A stretch of DNA of 64,000 bases, from assembly GCA_004556165.1 (NCBI GenBank), contig SFIR01000001.1, forward strand, positions 124,001 through 188,000. The letters run 5' to 3'. Source of the DNA: Clostridiales bacterium. Lineage in GTDB: Bacteria; Bacillota; Clostridia; Christensenellales; CAG-138. The position numbers were made by a program, and so were the translations under genes. Positions within the stretch are counted from its first letter, which is position 1. The number at the start of each line of letters is the position of its first letter. Positions 7,516 through 15,316 of the stretch are shown piece after piece. The notes below the pieces were generated by a model, which worked only from the letters and a program-made list of their open reading frames with translations, did not search any database and was not told the origin of the DNA.

Positions 7516-7974
7516 ATGTGGTCTGAGTTTAAAAAGTTTGCATTTCGCGGAAATGTCGTGGACATGGCAGTCGGTGTCATGATCGGCGGTGCTTTTAACA
7601 GCATTGTAAGCTCACTTGTAAATGATGTTTTCATGCCCCTTTTCGGCTTGATTCTTAATACTGCAACGCTCAATGCTAAGTATATCATCCTCAAGGGCCG
7701 TGACCTTGTTGAAGCAGGCATGACCGCCGCCGAAGCAACCGCAGCAGGCGCATCCGTACTGACTTACGGAGCATTTGTATCGGCAGTTCTGAATTTCTTA
7801 ATAATGGTCGTTATCGTGTTCTTCATCGTGAAGCTCTTAAATAAGCTTAAGACTATCGGCCATAAGCCTGCCGAAGAAGAACCGGCACCCGAGCCCAGGC
7901 TCTGCCCCTATTGCAAGAGCGTTATTGCGGATGATGCGACCCGCTGCCCCCACTGCACCAGTCAGCTGGAGTGA
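7516..7974 (+). CDS. mscL: Large-conductance mechanosensitive channel with zinc-ribbon tail
   Basis: 152 residues. MscL forms a homopentamer that opens under membrane tension and releases solutes during osmotic downshock. The N-terminal FKKFAFRGNVVDMAVGVMIG is the amphipathic helix plus the start of TM1; TM2 lies near 83-105. The usual cytoplasmic helix bundle is followed by an acidic-proline linker and a zinc ribbon: CPYC (130, 133) and CPHC (144, 147). That makes it about 15 residues longer than the 136-residue E. coli protein. GGAGGAAAATAAC precedes the ATG. The SEC-C gene follows after 46 bases, probably in the same transcript. Confidence 0.93.
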   Translation: MWSEFKKFAFRGNVVDMAVGVMIGGAFNSIVSSLVNDVFMPLFGLILNTATLNAKYIILKGRDLVEAGMTAAEATAAGASVLTYGAFVSAVLNFLIMVVIVFFIVKLLNKLKTIGHKPAEEEPAPEPRLCPYCKSVIADDATRCPHCTSQLE

Positions 7975-8020
7975 TTATCTGCTTATTGCATCCGAAAACT
8001 GAAAATCACAAGGAGATATT

Positions 8021-8527
8021 ATGGGAATTTACGAAGGCTGGCAAGCCATGATGCAGGATACCGAAAGTCCTGAGTTCAGAACATTCTGGAACAATTATAT
8101 TTCAACTGAAAAGGCAGCATATATTAAGATCCTTTCCGATACAAGCGTTAAGTACAGCGGTAAGGCTTCCGAATTGGCTTCTGTTTTTAATATGAGCGAG
8201 ACCATATTTGCAGGCTTTCTCGACGGTATCAACACGAGCCTTGTTACATCTATTGATGTCGAAAGCGTAGAGCCTGATACCGAGATTGTACTCGATATAG
8301 ATTTTGAAAAGCTGTATTTCAATATGCACGAGGCAAAAGCCGATTGGCTCTATAATCTCAAGGAATGGGATTCGGTTCTCTCCGAAGAAAAGAGAAAAGC
8401 TATCGTTAAGGAATTCCGCCTTTCCAAGCAGTTTATCAATAATTCTCCGAAGGTCGGTCCCAACGATCCCTGTCCGTGCGGAAGCGGCAAAAAGTACAAG
8501 AAGTGCTGCGGCCGTCTTGCAGACTGA
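8021..8527 (+). CDS. SEC-C motif protein
   Basis: 168 residues. The C-terminal NDPCPCGSGKKYKKCCG is a complete SEC-C zinc motif, as found at the end of SecA and in many stand-alone proteins. The first 140 residues are predicted soluble and helical (KAAYIKILSDTSVKYSGKA onward) and match small SEC-C proteins of unknown role in Clostridia. AAGGAGATATT precedes the ATG. It follows mscL by 46 bases and ends at a strong terminator. Function is not known; zinc binding is expected from the motif. Confidence 0.88.
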   Translation: MGIYEGWQAMMQDTESPEFRTFWNNYISTEKAAYIKILSDTSVKYSGKASELASVFNMSETIFAGFLDGINTSLVTSIDVESVEPDTEIVLDIDFEKLYFNMHEAKADWLYNLKEWDSVLSEEKRKAIVKEFRLSKQFINNSPKVGPNDPCPCGSGKKYKKCCGRLAD

Positions 8528-8539
8528 CAAAGCAGAAAG

Positions 8540-8575
8540 CAACACTCATCCGATGCTGAATGAGTGTTGTTTTTT
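8540..8575 (+). terminator. Terminator of the mscL transcript
   Basis: CAACACTCAT and ATGAGTGTTG form a perfect ten-base stem followed by TTTTTT. It separates this unit from the convergent VanW gene. Confidence 0.9.
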
Positions 8576-8584
8576 ATTTGAGCT

Positions 8585-9946
8585 TTATCTCATCTTGCCC
8601 ACTGCGTAAACCGCGGCATGATTGCGATACCTGCTTTCATACGCAAGGACTCTTCGGACCTCGGTATTATTAAGGTAGTACACGCGATAGCTGCGATAGA
8701 CGCTTCCGGTGACGGGCGGACTTATCAGCTTGGTTTCTCCGTAGGGAAGGGAATAATCGTCCACGAATTCTGCTTCACCCGGCGGTATGCTTTCGACGAA
8801 TTCGCTTATCACTTCGATGTAGTCAAAGCTCTTTGGGAATTCATCCCCGTAGATCTCACAATGAAGACCGTTTCCGCTTATCCACATAAATATATAGATA
8901 TTGCTTTCGGTGTTGTTTCTGATTACAAGGTCGATTAAACCTCCGCTTATCGCAGCATCCAATCCGGCAGGTACATATGATACGGGTTTTGAATGATTGC
9001 TGCGGTGTGGTATGGACAGGTCGGCTCTGAGCGCTGCGTTGTAAAGCGTAGTGCTAACCTGACATATGCCGCCTCCGTACTGTTCGACCGATTCAAGGCC
9101 TCCGTTGGTGTATGCTCCTGCAAGCTTCCACCCGTTTTCTTCATTTCTTTCACCGAGAACCCTATCAAAGGACAGCTCTTCACCCGGTGCGAGCATGAGC
9201 CCGTTCAGAAGGGATGCAGCTTTGGCAAGATTGAAAGATCTGTTGATGTTTTGAGCATTGAATTCGGTCGCAAAGCTTCCGCGAAGCACAGGTATGCTTA
9301 ATTCAGTATCGCAGGCTTTGATCTCAATGAGCGGCAGATCAATTTTTTCGACTCCGGAGAGTATAAGATGTCTGGTTTCTTCGGTATCAAGCTCGATGCC
9401 GTTTTTTCCGTTGATTATTCGGAAACGGGCACTGTCCGCTTTTTCCGCATTTACCTTCAGCTTTTGCTGCTTCGGCGCGGTATTGATTTGCTCTGAGAGA
9501 CTGTCGAGTATCGCCTGCAGCCTTTCGTCGTCGGCGATGCGGAGGTTGAGCTCATACGATCCGCCTTTACGGAATGCCTGCTCAAGTATTGCGTCAAGGT
9601 CGGTTCCGACGGTAATGTCATTCGCGTTTATTGCAAAGCTCTCCGTTCCGTTTGTCATACGGCACGAATACGATGCCGCGAGCTCTTTCGCAGTACTGCT
9701 GAGCTTTGCGGCGGCGTCATCAAGCTCGAGCCCGGAAATATCAATGCCGTTCACGCTCGTTCCTTCAGGAAAGGTCTTTACCGGTATAGCCGTAACGACC
9801 GGGGAGGGGCTTTCGCTCGGCATCGGTTCGGGAGTAGACGTAATGATGCTTTTATCTTCCGGATCTTTACCGCAGGCTGTCAGGCTCACAAGCATCGACA
9901 GGATCCACACTGTGATTATAATAACTTTCAGGTTTTTTGCTTTCAT
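8585..9946 (-). CDS. VanW-family lipoprotein with peptidoglycan-binding-type domain
   Basis: 453 residues from the chosen ATG (MKAKNLKVIIITVW). A much longer frame exists upstream, but it would cross tadA and lacks a signal peptide; this start gives a signal sequence with lipobox LTAC (Cys about 24). A Ser/Pro/Thr linker is followed by a repeat-like region (GTSVNGIDISGLELDDAA) typical of the PG_binding_4 domain, then the VanW core (about 265-400): LAPGEELSFDRVLGER, YGGGICQVSTTLYNAAL, RSNHSKPVSYVP. A G5-like end follows. VanW proteins occur with vancomycin-resistance clusters but have no proven reaction; many, like this one, are chromosomal cell-surface proteins. The ribosome site is weak. Confidence 0.85.
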   Translation of the reverse strand: MKAKNLKVIIITVWILSMLVSLTACGKDPEDKSIITSTPEPMPSESPSPVVTAIPVKTFPEGTSVNGIDISGLELDDAAAKLSSTAKELAASYSCRMTNGTESFAINANDITVGTDLDAILEQAFRKGGSYELNLRIADDERLQAILDSLSEQINTAPKQQKLKVNAEKADSARFRIINGKNGIELDTEETRHLILSGVEKIDLPLIEIKACDTELSIPVLRGSFATEFNAQNINRSFNLAKAASLLNGLMLAPGEELSFDRVLGERNEENGWKLAGAYTNGGLESVEQYGGGICQVSTTLYNAALRADLSIPHRSNHSKPVSYVPAGLDAAISGGLIDLVIRNNTESNIYIFMWISGNGLHCEIYGDEFPKSFDYIEVISEFVESIPPGEAEFVDDYSLPYGETKLISPPVTGSVYRSYRVYYLNNTEVRRVLAYESRYRNHAAVYAVGKMR

Positions 9947-9959
9947 ATGTGTTAGCCTG

Positions 9960-9988
9960 TTCAGTTTTATTCGAAAATATGATAGAAT
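9960..9988 (+). promoter_or_regulatory. Candidate promoter of tadA, implying a leaderless start
   Basis: -35 TTCAGT (9960-9965), 17-base spacer, -10 TAGAAT (9983-9988). Only six bases separate the -10 from the ATG at 9995, and no ribosome site fits, so transcription would begin at or next to the start codon. Confidence 0.5.
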
Positions 9989-9994
9989 GAACGT

Positions 9995-10456
9995 ATGAAA
10001 AGAGAACTTTTTATCGAAAAAAAATATATGCTCGATGCGCTTAGTGAAGCGAAAAAAGCGTATCGGCAGGATGAAGTACCGGTTGGCGCAGTCGTGGTTT
10101 GTGATGGCGAGATCATTGCAAGGGCGCATAACCTGGTTGAAGCAAATACCGATCCGTCGGCACACGCAGAGCTTTTGGCTTTGAGAGCTGCTTCCGATAA
10201 GCTCGGGACAAAATGGCTCGATAACTGCGCCCTGTATGTAACTTTGGAACCCTGCGCAATGTGCATGGGGGCGATAATAAATTACAGAATCGGCGCGCTT
10301 GCATTCGGAGCATATGATAGGGAAGCAGGCTGCTGCATATCAAAGGCAGAGCTCCCGAGACTTATGAACGGCGCCATGCCATATGTCGGCGGCATTATGG
10401 AGGAAGAATGCAAAAGCCTCTTATCGGAGTTTTTCGCGGCAAAACGCCGGGGATGA
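9995..10456 (+). CDS. tadA: tRNA-specific adenosine deaminase
   Basis: 153 residues. TadA converts A34 of tRNA-Arg(ACG) to inosine. The zinc and proton-shuttle motif HAELLALRAA and the PCAMCMGA cysteine pair are both present, and the N-terminal YMLDALSEAKKAYRQDEVPVGAVVV matches the family. No Shine-Dalgarno sequence precedes the ATG, and the candidate -10 box ends six bases before it, so it may be read from a leaderless mRNA. Divergent from the VanW gene, with only 48 bases between starts. Confidence 0.93.
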   Translation: MKRELFIEKKYMLDALSEAKKAYRQDEVPVGAVVVCDGEIIARAHNLVEANTDPSAHAELLALRAASDKLGTKWLDNCALYVTLEPCAMCMGAIINYRIGALAFGAYDREAGCCISKAELPRLMNGAMPYVGGIMEEECKSLLSEFFAAKRRG

Positions 10457-10475
10457 CGGAAGCGGTTCTTTATCG

Positions 10476-10504
10476 TTGTACTTTTTCCGGTTTTATGATA
10501 AAAT
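10476..10504 (+). promoter_or_regulatory. Promoter before the small membrane protein and ABC exporter
   Basis: -35 TTGTAC (10476-10481), 17-base spacer, -10 TAAAAT (10499-10504). Confidence 0.65.
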
Positions 10505-10534
10505 CTTTCGGAAATAAGCACGGAGGTAACTCTC

Positions 10535-10813
10535 TTGAGGACAATACTTGCAAGGGTCTGCATCTTTATCGTTGCAGCTGCTTTTATTCTGCTTTGCCTT
10601 ATTCCATTCTGCCATATTCCGCCGGTTATACCGATCGTTCTCTTTGTGATAGCGATCATTCTGTTTTTCGTTGTAAAGCGTATGCCGGCTGATGATGAAA
10701 AGAAAAACATGGAAGGAGCAGGCGAACACAATATCGAAGCTGCTTTTTTTGATAATGACGAAGCAGCCACGAATGATATTCCGAATATCAAGACGGGAAG
10801 AAAAGATAAATAA
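10535..10813 (+). CDS. Small two-helix membrane protein, TTG start
   Basis: 92 residues, not recognised. It begins at TTG with GGAGG eight bases upstream. Two hydrophobic segments (about 5-25 and 30-47) are followed by an acidic, soluble tail (MPADDEKKNMEGAGEH onward). It ends six bases before the ABC exporter, so the two are cotranscribed and the protein could accompany the transporter. No enzyme motif is visible. Confidence 0.7.
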   Translation: MRTILARVCIFIVAAAFILLCLIPFCHIPPVIPIVLFVIAIILFFVVKRMPADDEKKNMEGAGEHNIEAAFFDNDEAATNDIPNIKTGRKDK

Positions 10814-10819
10814 AGCATT

Positions 10820-12577
10820 ATGAAGAAAGAAAAAAAGAAACGATCAAATCTGAGGCGTTTTATCAGCTATTATAAGCCCCATATAGGCCTGTTTGCGCTG
10901 GACATGTGCTGTGCATTGTTCATTTCGGCGGTTGACATCGTCTATCCTCTTATATCAAGAACTATACTTAACGACTATCTTGCTTCCGAACCTCCGATGT
11001 TCAGGCAGTTCTTTATGCTGATAGGCGTAATGTTTATGCTCTATATATTGAGGACAGTTGCGTCTTACATCGTCACCTTCTATGGTCATAAGCTCGGCGT
11101 TTCGATGGAGGCGGATATGAGGCGTGACGCTTTTGCACATCTTCAGAAGATGGGCTTCAGCTTCTATGATAAATCTCGCACAGGTAAACTCATGGCACGC
11201 TGCACAACGGATCTTTTTGACGTAACGGAGCTTGCGCATCACGGTCCCGAGGATGTCTTTATTTCGGTAATGACTTTTATCGGCGCGTTCACAGCTATGC
11301 TCTTTATTGAGTGGAGGCTTGCAATAGTTCTGATTGCTTTTGTTCCTCTGATGATGGCTTTCGTTATGATGCTGCGCAAGCATATGAATACTACATCAAA
11401 GAAGGTCAAAGAGAGCACTGCAATAATCAATTCTGATATTGAATCCTCGATAAGCGGAGCAAGGGTTGCCAAAGCCTTTACCAATGAAGACTACGAGATA
11501 AATAAATTCGAAAACGGCAATAAGACCTATGTTAAGGCAAAGACCGGGTATTACAGAACGATGGGTCAGTTCAATTCGGGCATGGAGTTTTTCACTTCCA
11601 TACTCAACCTCATCGTACTTGCCGTGAGCGGCTATCTTATTATGATAAATAAGATGGATGTCACAACGCTCGTTGTCTTCCTCATGTATGTGTCTTCATT
11701 CATCACTCCCATCCGTAAGCTTTCGGCATTTGCAGAGCAGTATACCATGGGTATGGCAGGATTCTCACGTTTTACTGAACTGCTCGAAACCGAGCCCGAG
11801 ATAGTCGATGCGGAGAATGCCGTCGAGCTTCACGATGTTAAGGGCGATATTGTGTACAGCAAGGTATGCTTCAGGTACGGAGAAAACCTTGCCAATGTGC
11901 TTTCCGATATTGATCTTCATATCGGGGCAGGCAAAAACGTTGCCCTTGTCGGGCCGTCGGGCGGAGGAAAAACGACCCTTTGCCACCTTCTTCCGAGGTT
12001 TTATGATATTACATCGGGGGAGATAACCATTGACGGAATAAACATCAAGAATGTAACCCTTGAATCCCTCAGGAGAAATATCGGAATCGTGCAGCAGGAT
12101 GTTTTCCTTTTTGCTGCATCCGTAAAAGAGAATATCCGTTACGGCAGGATAGATGCGACGGATGATGAGATAGTAAGAGCCGCAATAGCTGCGGAGATAC
12201 ATGACGACATAATGAATATGCCGGATGGCTATGATACCATAGTCGGCGAACGCGGAATCACGCTGTCCGGAGGACAGAAGCAGCGCGTATCCATTGCAAG
12301 AATATTCCTTAAAAATCCGCCTATACTCATCCTCGATGAGGCAACCAGCGCTCTCGACTCCGCGACCGAGGCGAGGATCACCGCAGCATTTGAACGCCTC
12401 AGCAAGGGCAGAACGACCCTTACGATTGCGCATAGACTCTCGACCGTCCGCAATGCCGACCAAATTGTAGTTATTGACGAACACGGCATTATTGAGTCCG
12501 GCACGCATGATGAGCTCATGCAGTTTGGCGGAGAGTACAAAAAACTGAATGATGCACAGAATAAAATCTATGCTTAA
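10820..12577 (+). CDS. ABC exporter, fused membrane and ATPase domains
   Basis: 585 residues, the typical size of a type IV (MsbA/BmrA-like) half-transporter acting as a dimer. Six membrane helices lie in residues 1-310. The nucleotide-binding domain has Walker A GPSGGGKTT, signature LSGGQKQR, Walker B ILILDEATSALD and H-loop IAHRLSTV. It is expected to export a lipid, drug or peptide; nothing here tells which. Signature and Walker residues are complete, so it should be active as a homodimer. It follows the small membrane protein by six bases and precedes the peptidase by 26. Confidence 0.92.
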   Translation: MKKEKKKRSNLRRFISYYKPHIGLFALDMCCALFISAVDIVYPLISRTILNDYLASEPPMFRQFFMLIGVMFMLYILRTVASYIVTFYGHKLGVSMEADMRRDAFAHLQKMGFSFYDKSRTGKLMARCTTDLFDVTELAHHGPEDVFISVMTFIGAFTAMLFIEWRLAIVLIAFVPLMMAFVMMLRKHMNTTSKKVKESTAIINSDIESSISGARVAKAFTNEDYEINKFENGNKTYVKAKTGYYRTMGQFNSGMEFFTSILNLIVLAVSGYLIMINKMDVTTLVVFLMYVSSFITPIRKLSAFAEQYTMGMAGFSRFTELLETEPEIVDAENAVELHDVKGDIVYSKVCFRYGENLANVLSDIDLHIGAGKNVALVGPSGGGKTTLCHLLPRFYDITSGEITIDGINIKNVTLESLRRNIGIVQQDVFLFAASVKENIRYGRIDATDDEIVRAAIAAEIHDDIMNMPDGYDTIVGERGITLSGGQKQRVSIARIFLKNPPILILDEATSALDSATEARITAAFERLSKGRTTLTIAHRLSTVRNADQIVVIDEHGIIESGTHDELMQFGGEYKKLNDAQNKIYA

Positions 12578-12603
12578 CAGTAATCTGTTCAACGGAGGAT
12601 ATT

Positions 12604-13620
12604 ATGAATTACACAATTGAAACACTTAAAAAGCTTATGGCGATTGACAGCCCCAGCGGCTTCACAAAGAAAGCCGCTGAGTTCACTATGGACGAGCTGC
12701 GCACTCTCGGTTATTCGCCCGAGATGACGAAAAAGGGCTGTGTGCTCTGCTGTCTCGGCGGCGAGGGAGAACCTGTTGTGTTCTCCGCACACCTTGATAC
12801 TCTCGGCTGCATGGTCGCCAAGATCAAGGCCAACGGCAGGCTGAAGCTTACCCGTATCGGCGGAATGAATCCCAATAACGCCGAGTGCGAAAATGCAAGG
12901 GTTTATACCCGTGAAGGCAAAGTTTATGAGGGCTGTTTCCAGATGAACGATCCCTCCGTCCATGTGAACGGCGATTACAGCACGCAGAAGCGTGATTACG
13001 ACGGTATGGAGCTGGTGCTCGATGAAAAGGTATTCTCAAAGGAAGATACCGAAAAGCTCGGCATCGCCATTGGGGATTATGTTTGCTTCGATCCGAGAAC
13101 AAGGGTGACGGAGTCCGGCTATATCAAGAGCAGATTCCTCGATGATAAGCTCAGTGTAGCAATACTTCTAGGAATAGCAAAACAGATAAAGGAAGAAGAA
13201 CTGAAGCTCACAAGGAAGACCTATATCTACATCACCGTATTTGAGGAGGTCGGTCACGGCTGTTCAAGCGGAATTCCCGAGGACGCCTGCGAGATAATCA
13301 GCGTTGATATGGGCTGCGTAGGTCTGGACCTCGAATGCAAGGAGCACCAGGTATCCATATGCGTTAAGGATTCCCATGGCCCGTATAACTATGAGCTGAC
13401 CGATCGCCTTGTCAAGCTTGCAAAGGCGCATAGCCTTGACTATGCTCTCGATGTCTATCCCTTCTACGGTTCGGATGCCGACGCAGCTCTTGATGCCGGG
13501 TATGATCTGCGCCATGGCCTTATCGGTGCAGGCGTCTATGCTTCACACGGCTACGAGCGTTCGCATATTGACGGCGTTCGCAACACACATGAGCTTATAA
13601 AGGCATATATTACAGAGTAA
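12604..13620 (+). CDS. M42-family aminopeptidase
   Basis: 338 residues. M42 enzymes are cytoplasmic, multimeric, two-metal aminopeptidases that degrade short peptides. Metal ligands and catalytic residues are visible: FSAHLDT (His and base Asp), RFLDDKLS (bridging Asp), TVFEEVGHG (catalytic Glu pair), ISVDMGCV (Asp) and a C-terminal ASHGYERSHIDG (His). GGAGGATATT precedes the ATG. It lies behind the ABC exporter, but that need not imply a shared role. It was historically called endoglucanase M in some annotations; the sequence supports the peptidase. Confidence 0.9.
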   Translation: MNYTIETLKKLMAIDSPSGFTKKAAEFTMDELRTLGYSPEMTKKGCVLCCLGGEGEPVVFSAHLDTLGCMVAKIKANGRLKLTRIGGMNPNNAECENARVYTREGKVYEGCFQMNDPSVHVNGDYSTQKRDYDGMELVLDEKVFSKEDTEKLGIAIGDYVCFDPRTRVTESGYIKSRFLDDKLSVAILLGIAKQIKEEELKLTRKTYIYITVFEEVGHGCSSGIPEDACEIISVDMGCVGLDLECKEHQVSICVKDSHGPYNYELTDRLVKLAKAHSLDYALDVYPFYGSDADAALDAGYDLRHGLIGAGVYASHGYERSHIDGVRNTHELIKAYITE

Positions 13621-13674
13621 GCAAGTGCTCTGCTTTGTAAAAGCGACAAAAGAACAGAGCGGCTCTGCAAAAAA

Positions 13675-13698
13675 CTTATTATTAGAAGTAATAATAAG
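13675..13698. repeat. AT-rich perfect inverted repeat
   Basis: CTTATTATTA and TAATAATAAG, four bases apart, 50 bases upstream of the -35 box of the lyase gene. Either the end of the peptidase transcript or a regulator site; no T run follows. Confidence 0.55.
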
Positions 13699-13746
13699 CG
13701 AATTGTGGCAGAATTGTTAACAACTTTTGCGGCCGGTGTTTGAGCT

Positions 13747-13775
13747 TTGACACCGTTTGTGCATGAGTGTAGAAT
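13747..13775 (+). promoter_or_regulatory. Promoter of the tryptophanase-family gene
   Basis: -35 TTGACA (13747-13752), 17-base spacer, -10 TAGAAT (13770-13775). Confidence 0.85.
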
Positions 13776-13808
13776 CATGGTTGGATTTGGCCGAAAGGAG
13801 TTCGATAT

Positions 13809-15248
13809 ATGAGCAAGGTTTCCTATTACAAACGAAATTCACTTCCTTTGGAGATGCATAAGGTTTGCATCGTGCAGAAGACTTCGATCCTTCCCGTTGA
13901 GGAGAGGGTCAAGGCTATCCGCCGTGCAGGCTTCAATTCATATCGCATGAATTCGGATGATTGTTATCTTGATATGCTCACCGACAGCGGCGTCAACGCG
14001 ATGACGAATGAACAGCTCGGCGCGATGATGATAGGTGATGACGCATATGCCGGGAGCACCACATATAGGCGCTTGGCCGCGAAGATGAAGGAGATCTTTA
14101 ATAAGGACTATTTCCTTCCGGTTCACCAGGGAAGAGCCTGCGAGCATATGCTTGCGCTTGCTTACGTCAAACCCGGTTCGCTTGTTCCGATGAATTTCCA
14201 GTTCGGTACTTCCATCGGCAAGATCAAGCTCTGCGGAGGCGACTATGTCATCTGCTTGCAGGATGAGGGCCTGACAAGGCAGAGCGGTAATCCGTTCAAA
14301 GGTGATTTTGACCTTGCAAAGCTTGAAGATGTGCTTAAATCGGAGCGTGACAGAATAGCGTTTGTCCGCATCGAGGCAGGCACGAACCTTATCGGCGGTC
14401 AACCGATTGCTCTTGATAATATGCTTGCCGCTGCCGAGCTCTGTAGGAAATACGGCGTTCGCTCAGTGCTCGATGCAAGCCTTCTTCAGGATAACCTTTA
14501 TTTCATCAAGACCCGTGAAGAAGCATATAAGGATATGAGCATCAGGGAGATCACAAGGATACTTTCCGATGCGATGGACATCATCTACTTTTCAGCCAGA
14601 AAGCTCGGCTTCGGCCGCGGCGGTGCTATCATCCTTAATGATGAGGAGCAGTTTGAACACATCAAGACCTTTGTTTCGAGCTTCGAGGGCTATCCGACCT
14701 TCGGAGGTATGAGCGTTAAGGAGATGGAAGCAATTCGCGTCGGTCTTGACGATACGATGGATATGGACGTTATCTCGCAGGGCCCCGATTTCATTGAATA
14801 CCTCTGCAATGAGCTTGAGGATGCCGGGATTCCCGTAGTAACTCCTCCGGGCGGTCTCGGCTGCCATCTTGATGCAAGGAAATTCATTCCTCATATTGAA
14901 TGGAAGCATCATCCCGCAGGCGCACTTCAGGCTGCTGTTTATATCGCTTCCGGCGCAAGAGGCATGGAGCGAGGCAGCATTGATGAACCCTGGGAGGATG
15001 AAGAGGTCGAGCCTTACGGCGCAATGGAGCTTGTCAGGCTCGCAGTCCCGAGAAGGGTCTATACGATCTCGCAGATGAATTATCTTATCGACAGGATCTG
15101 CTGGCTCTATGATAACAGGGACCTTATCGGCGGTCTGGAATTCGAGACGGAAGGGCCGCATCAATTCTATGCTCCGCTCAATGCGATAGGGGATTGGCCT
15201 GAGAAACTTGCTGCAAAATTCCGCGAGGATTTCGGCGAATCGCTCTAA
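13809..15248 (+). CDS. Tryptophanase/tyrosine phenol-lyase family protein, divergent active site
   Basis: 479 residues, full length for the beta-eliminating lyase family (PLP enzymes that split tryptophan or tyrosine to indole or phenol, pyruvate and ammonia). Conserved landmarks are LTDSGVNAMT, GDDAYAGS (Tyr80), the PLP lysine in FSARKLG (Lys265), Asp222 and Asn193 in GTNLIGGQP. Against well-known members several active-site positions differ: the D-x-x-R near the cofactor reads DASL, so the arginine is a leucine; the usual SAKKD is SARKL; the region of the catalytic Asp of tryptophanase reads NFQFGTS. The C-terminal MERG with RRVYT is tyrosine phenol-lyase-like. The substrate is therefore unsure. 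Own promoter and terminator; GAAAGGAG ribosome site. Confidence 0.82.
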   Translation: MSKVSYYKRNSLPLEMHKVCIVQKTSILPVEERVKAIRRAGFNSYRMNSDDCYLDMLTDSGVNAMTNEQLGAMMIGDDAYAGSTTYRRLAAKMKEIFNKDYFLPVHQGRACEHMLALAYVKPGSLVPMNFQFGTSIGKIKLCGGDYVICLQDEGLTRQSGNPFKGDFDLAKLEDVLKSERDRIAFVRIEAGTNLIGGQPIALDNMLAAAELCRKYGVRSVLDASLLQDNLYFIKTREEAYKDMSIREITRILSDAMDIIYFSARKLGFGRGGAIILNDEEQFEHIKTFVSSFEGYPTFGGMSVKEMEAIRVGLDDTMDMDVISQGPDFIEYLCNELEDAGIPVVTPPGGLGCHLDARKFIPHIEWKHHPAGALQAAVYIASGARGMERGSIDEPWEDEEVEPYGAMELVRLAVPRRVYTISQMNYLIDRICWLYDNRDLIGGLEFETEGPHQFYAPLNAIGDWPEKLAAKFREDFGESL

Positions 15249-15270
15249 TATTGCTGATAAATAACGAAAC

Positions 15271-15316
15271 AGGCTGCTGCGATGATTTTTCATCACAGCA
15301 GCCTACTGATTTTTTC
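15271..15316. terminator. Bidirectional terminator between lyase gene and copA
   Basis: A long stem (AGGCTGCTG and CAGCAGCCT with GATGA/TCATC inside) is followed by ATTTTTTCTT on the plus strand and a T-rich stretch on the minus strand. Confidence 0.85.

Noticed and set aside
9947..10165. N-terminal extension of the VanW lipoprotein
   Set aside because: The extension crosses tadA on the other strand and would bury the signal peptide; the internal ATG at 9946 begins a normal lipoprotein signal.
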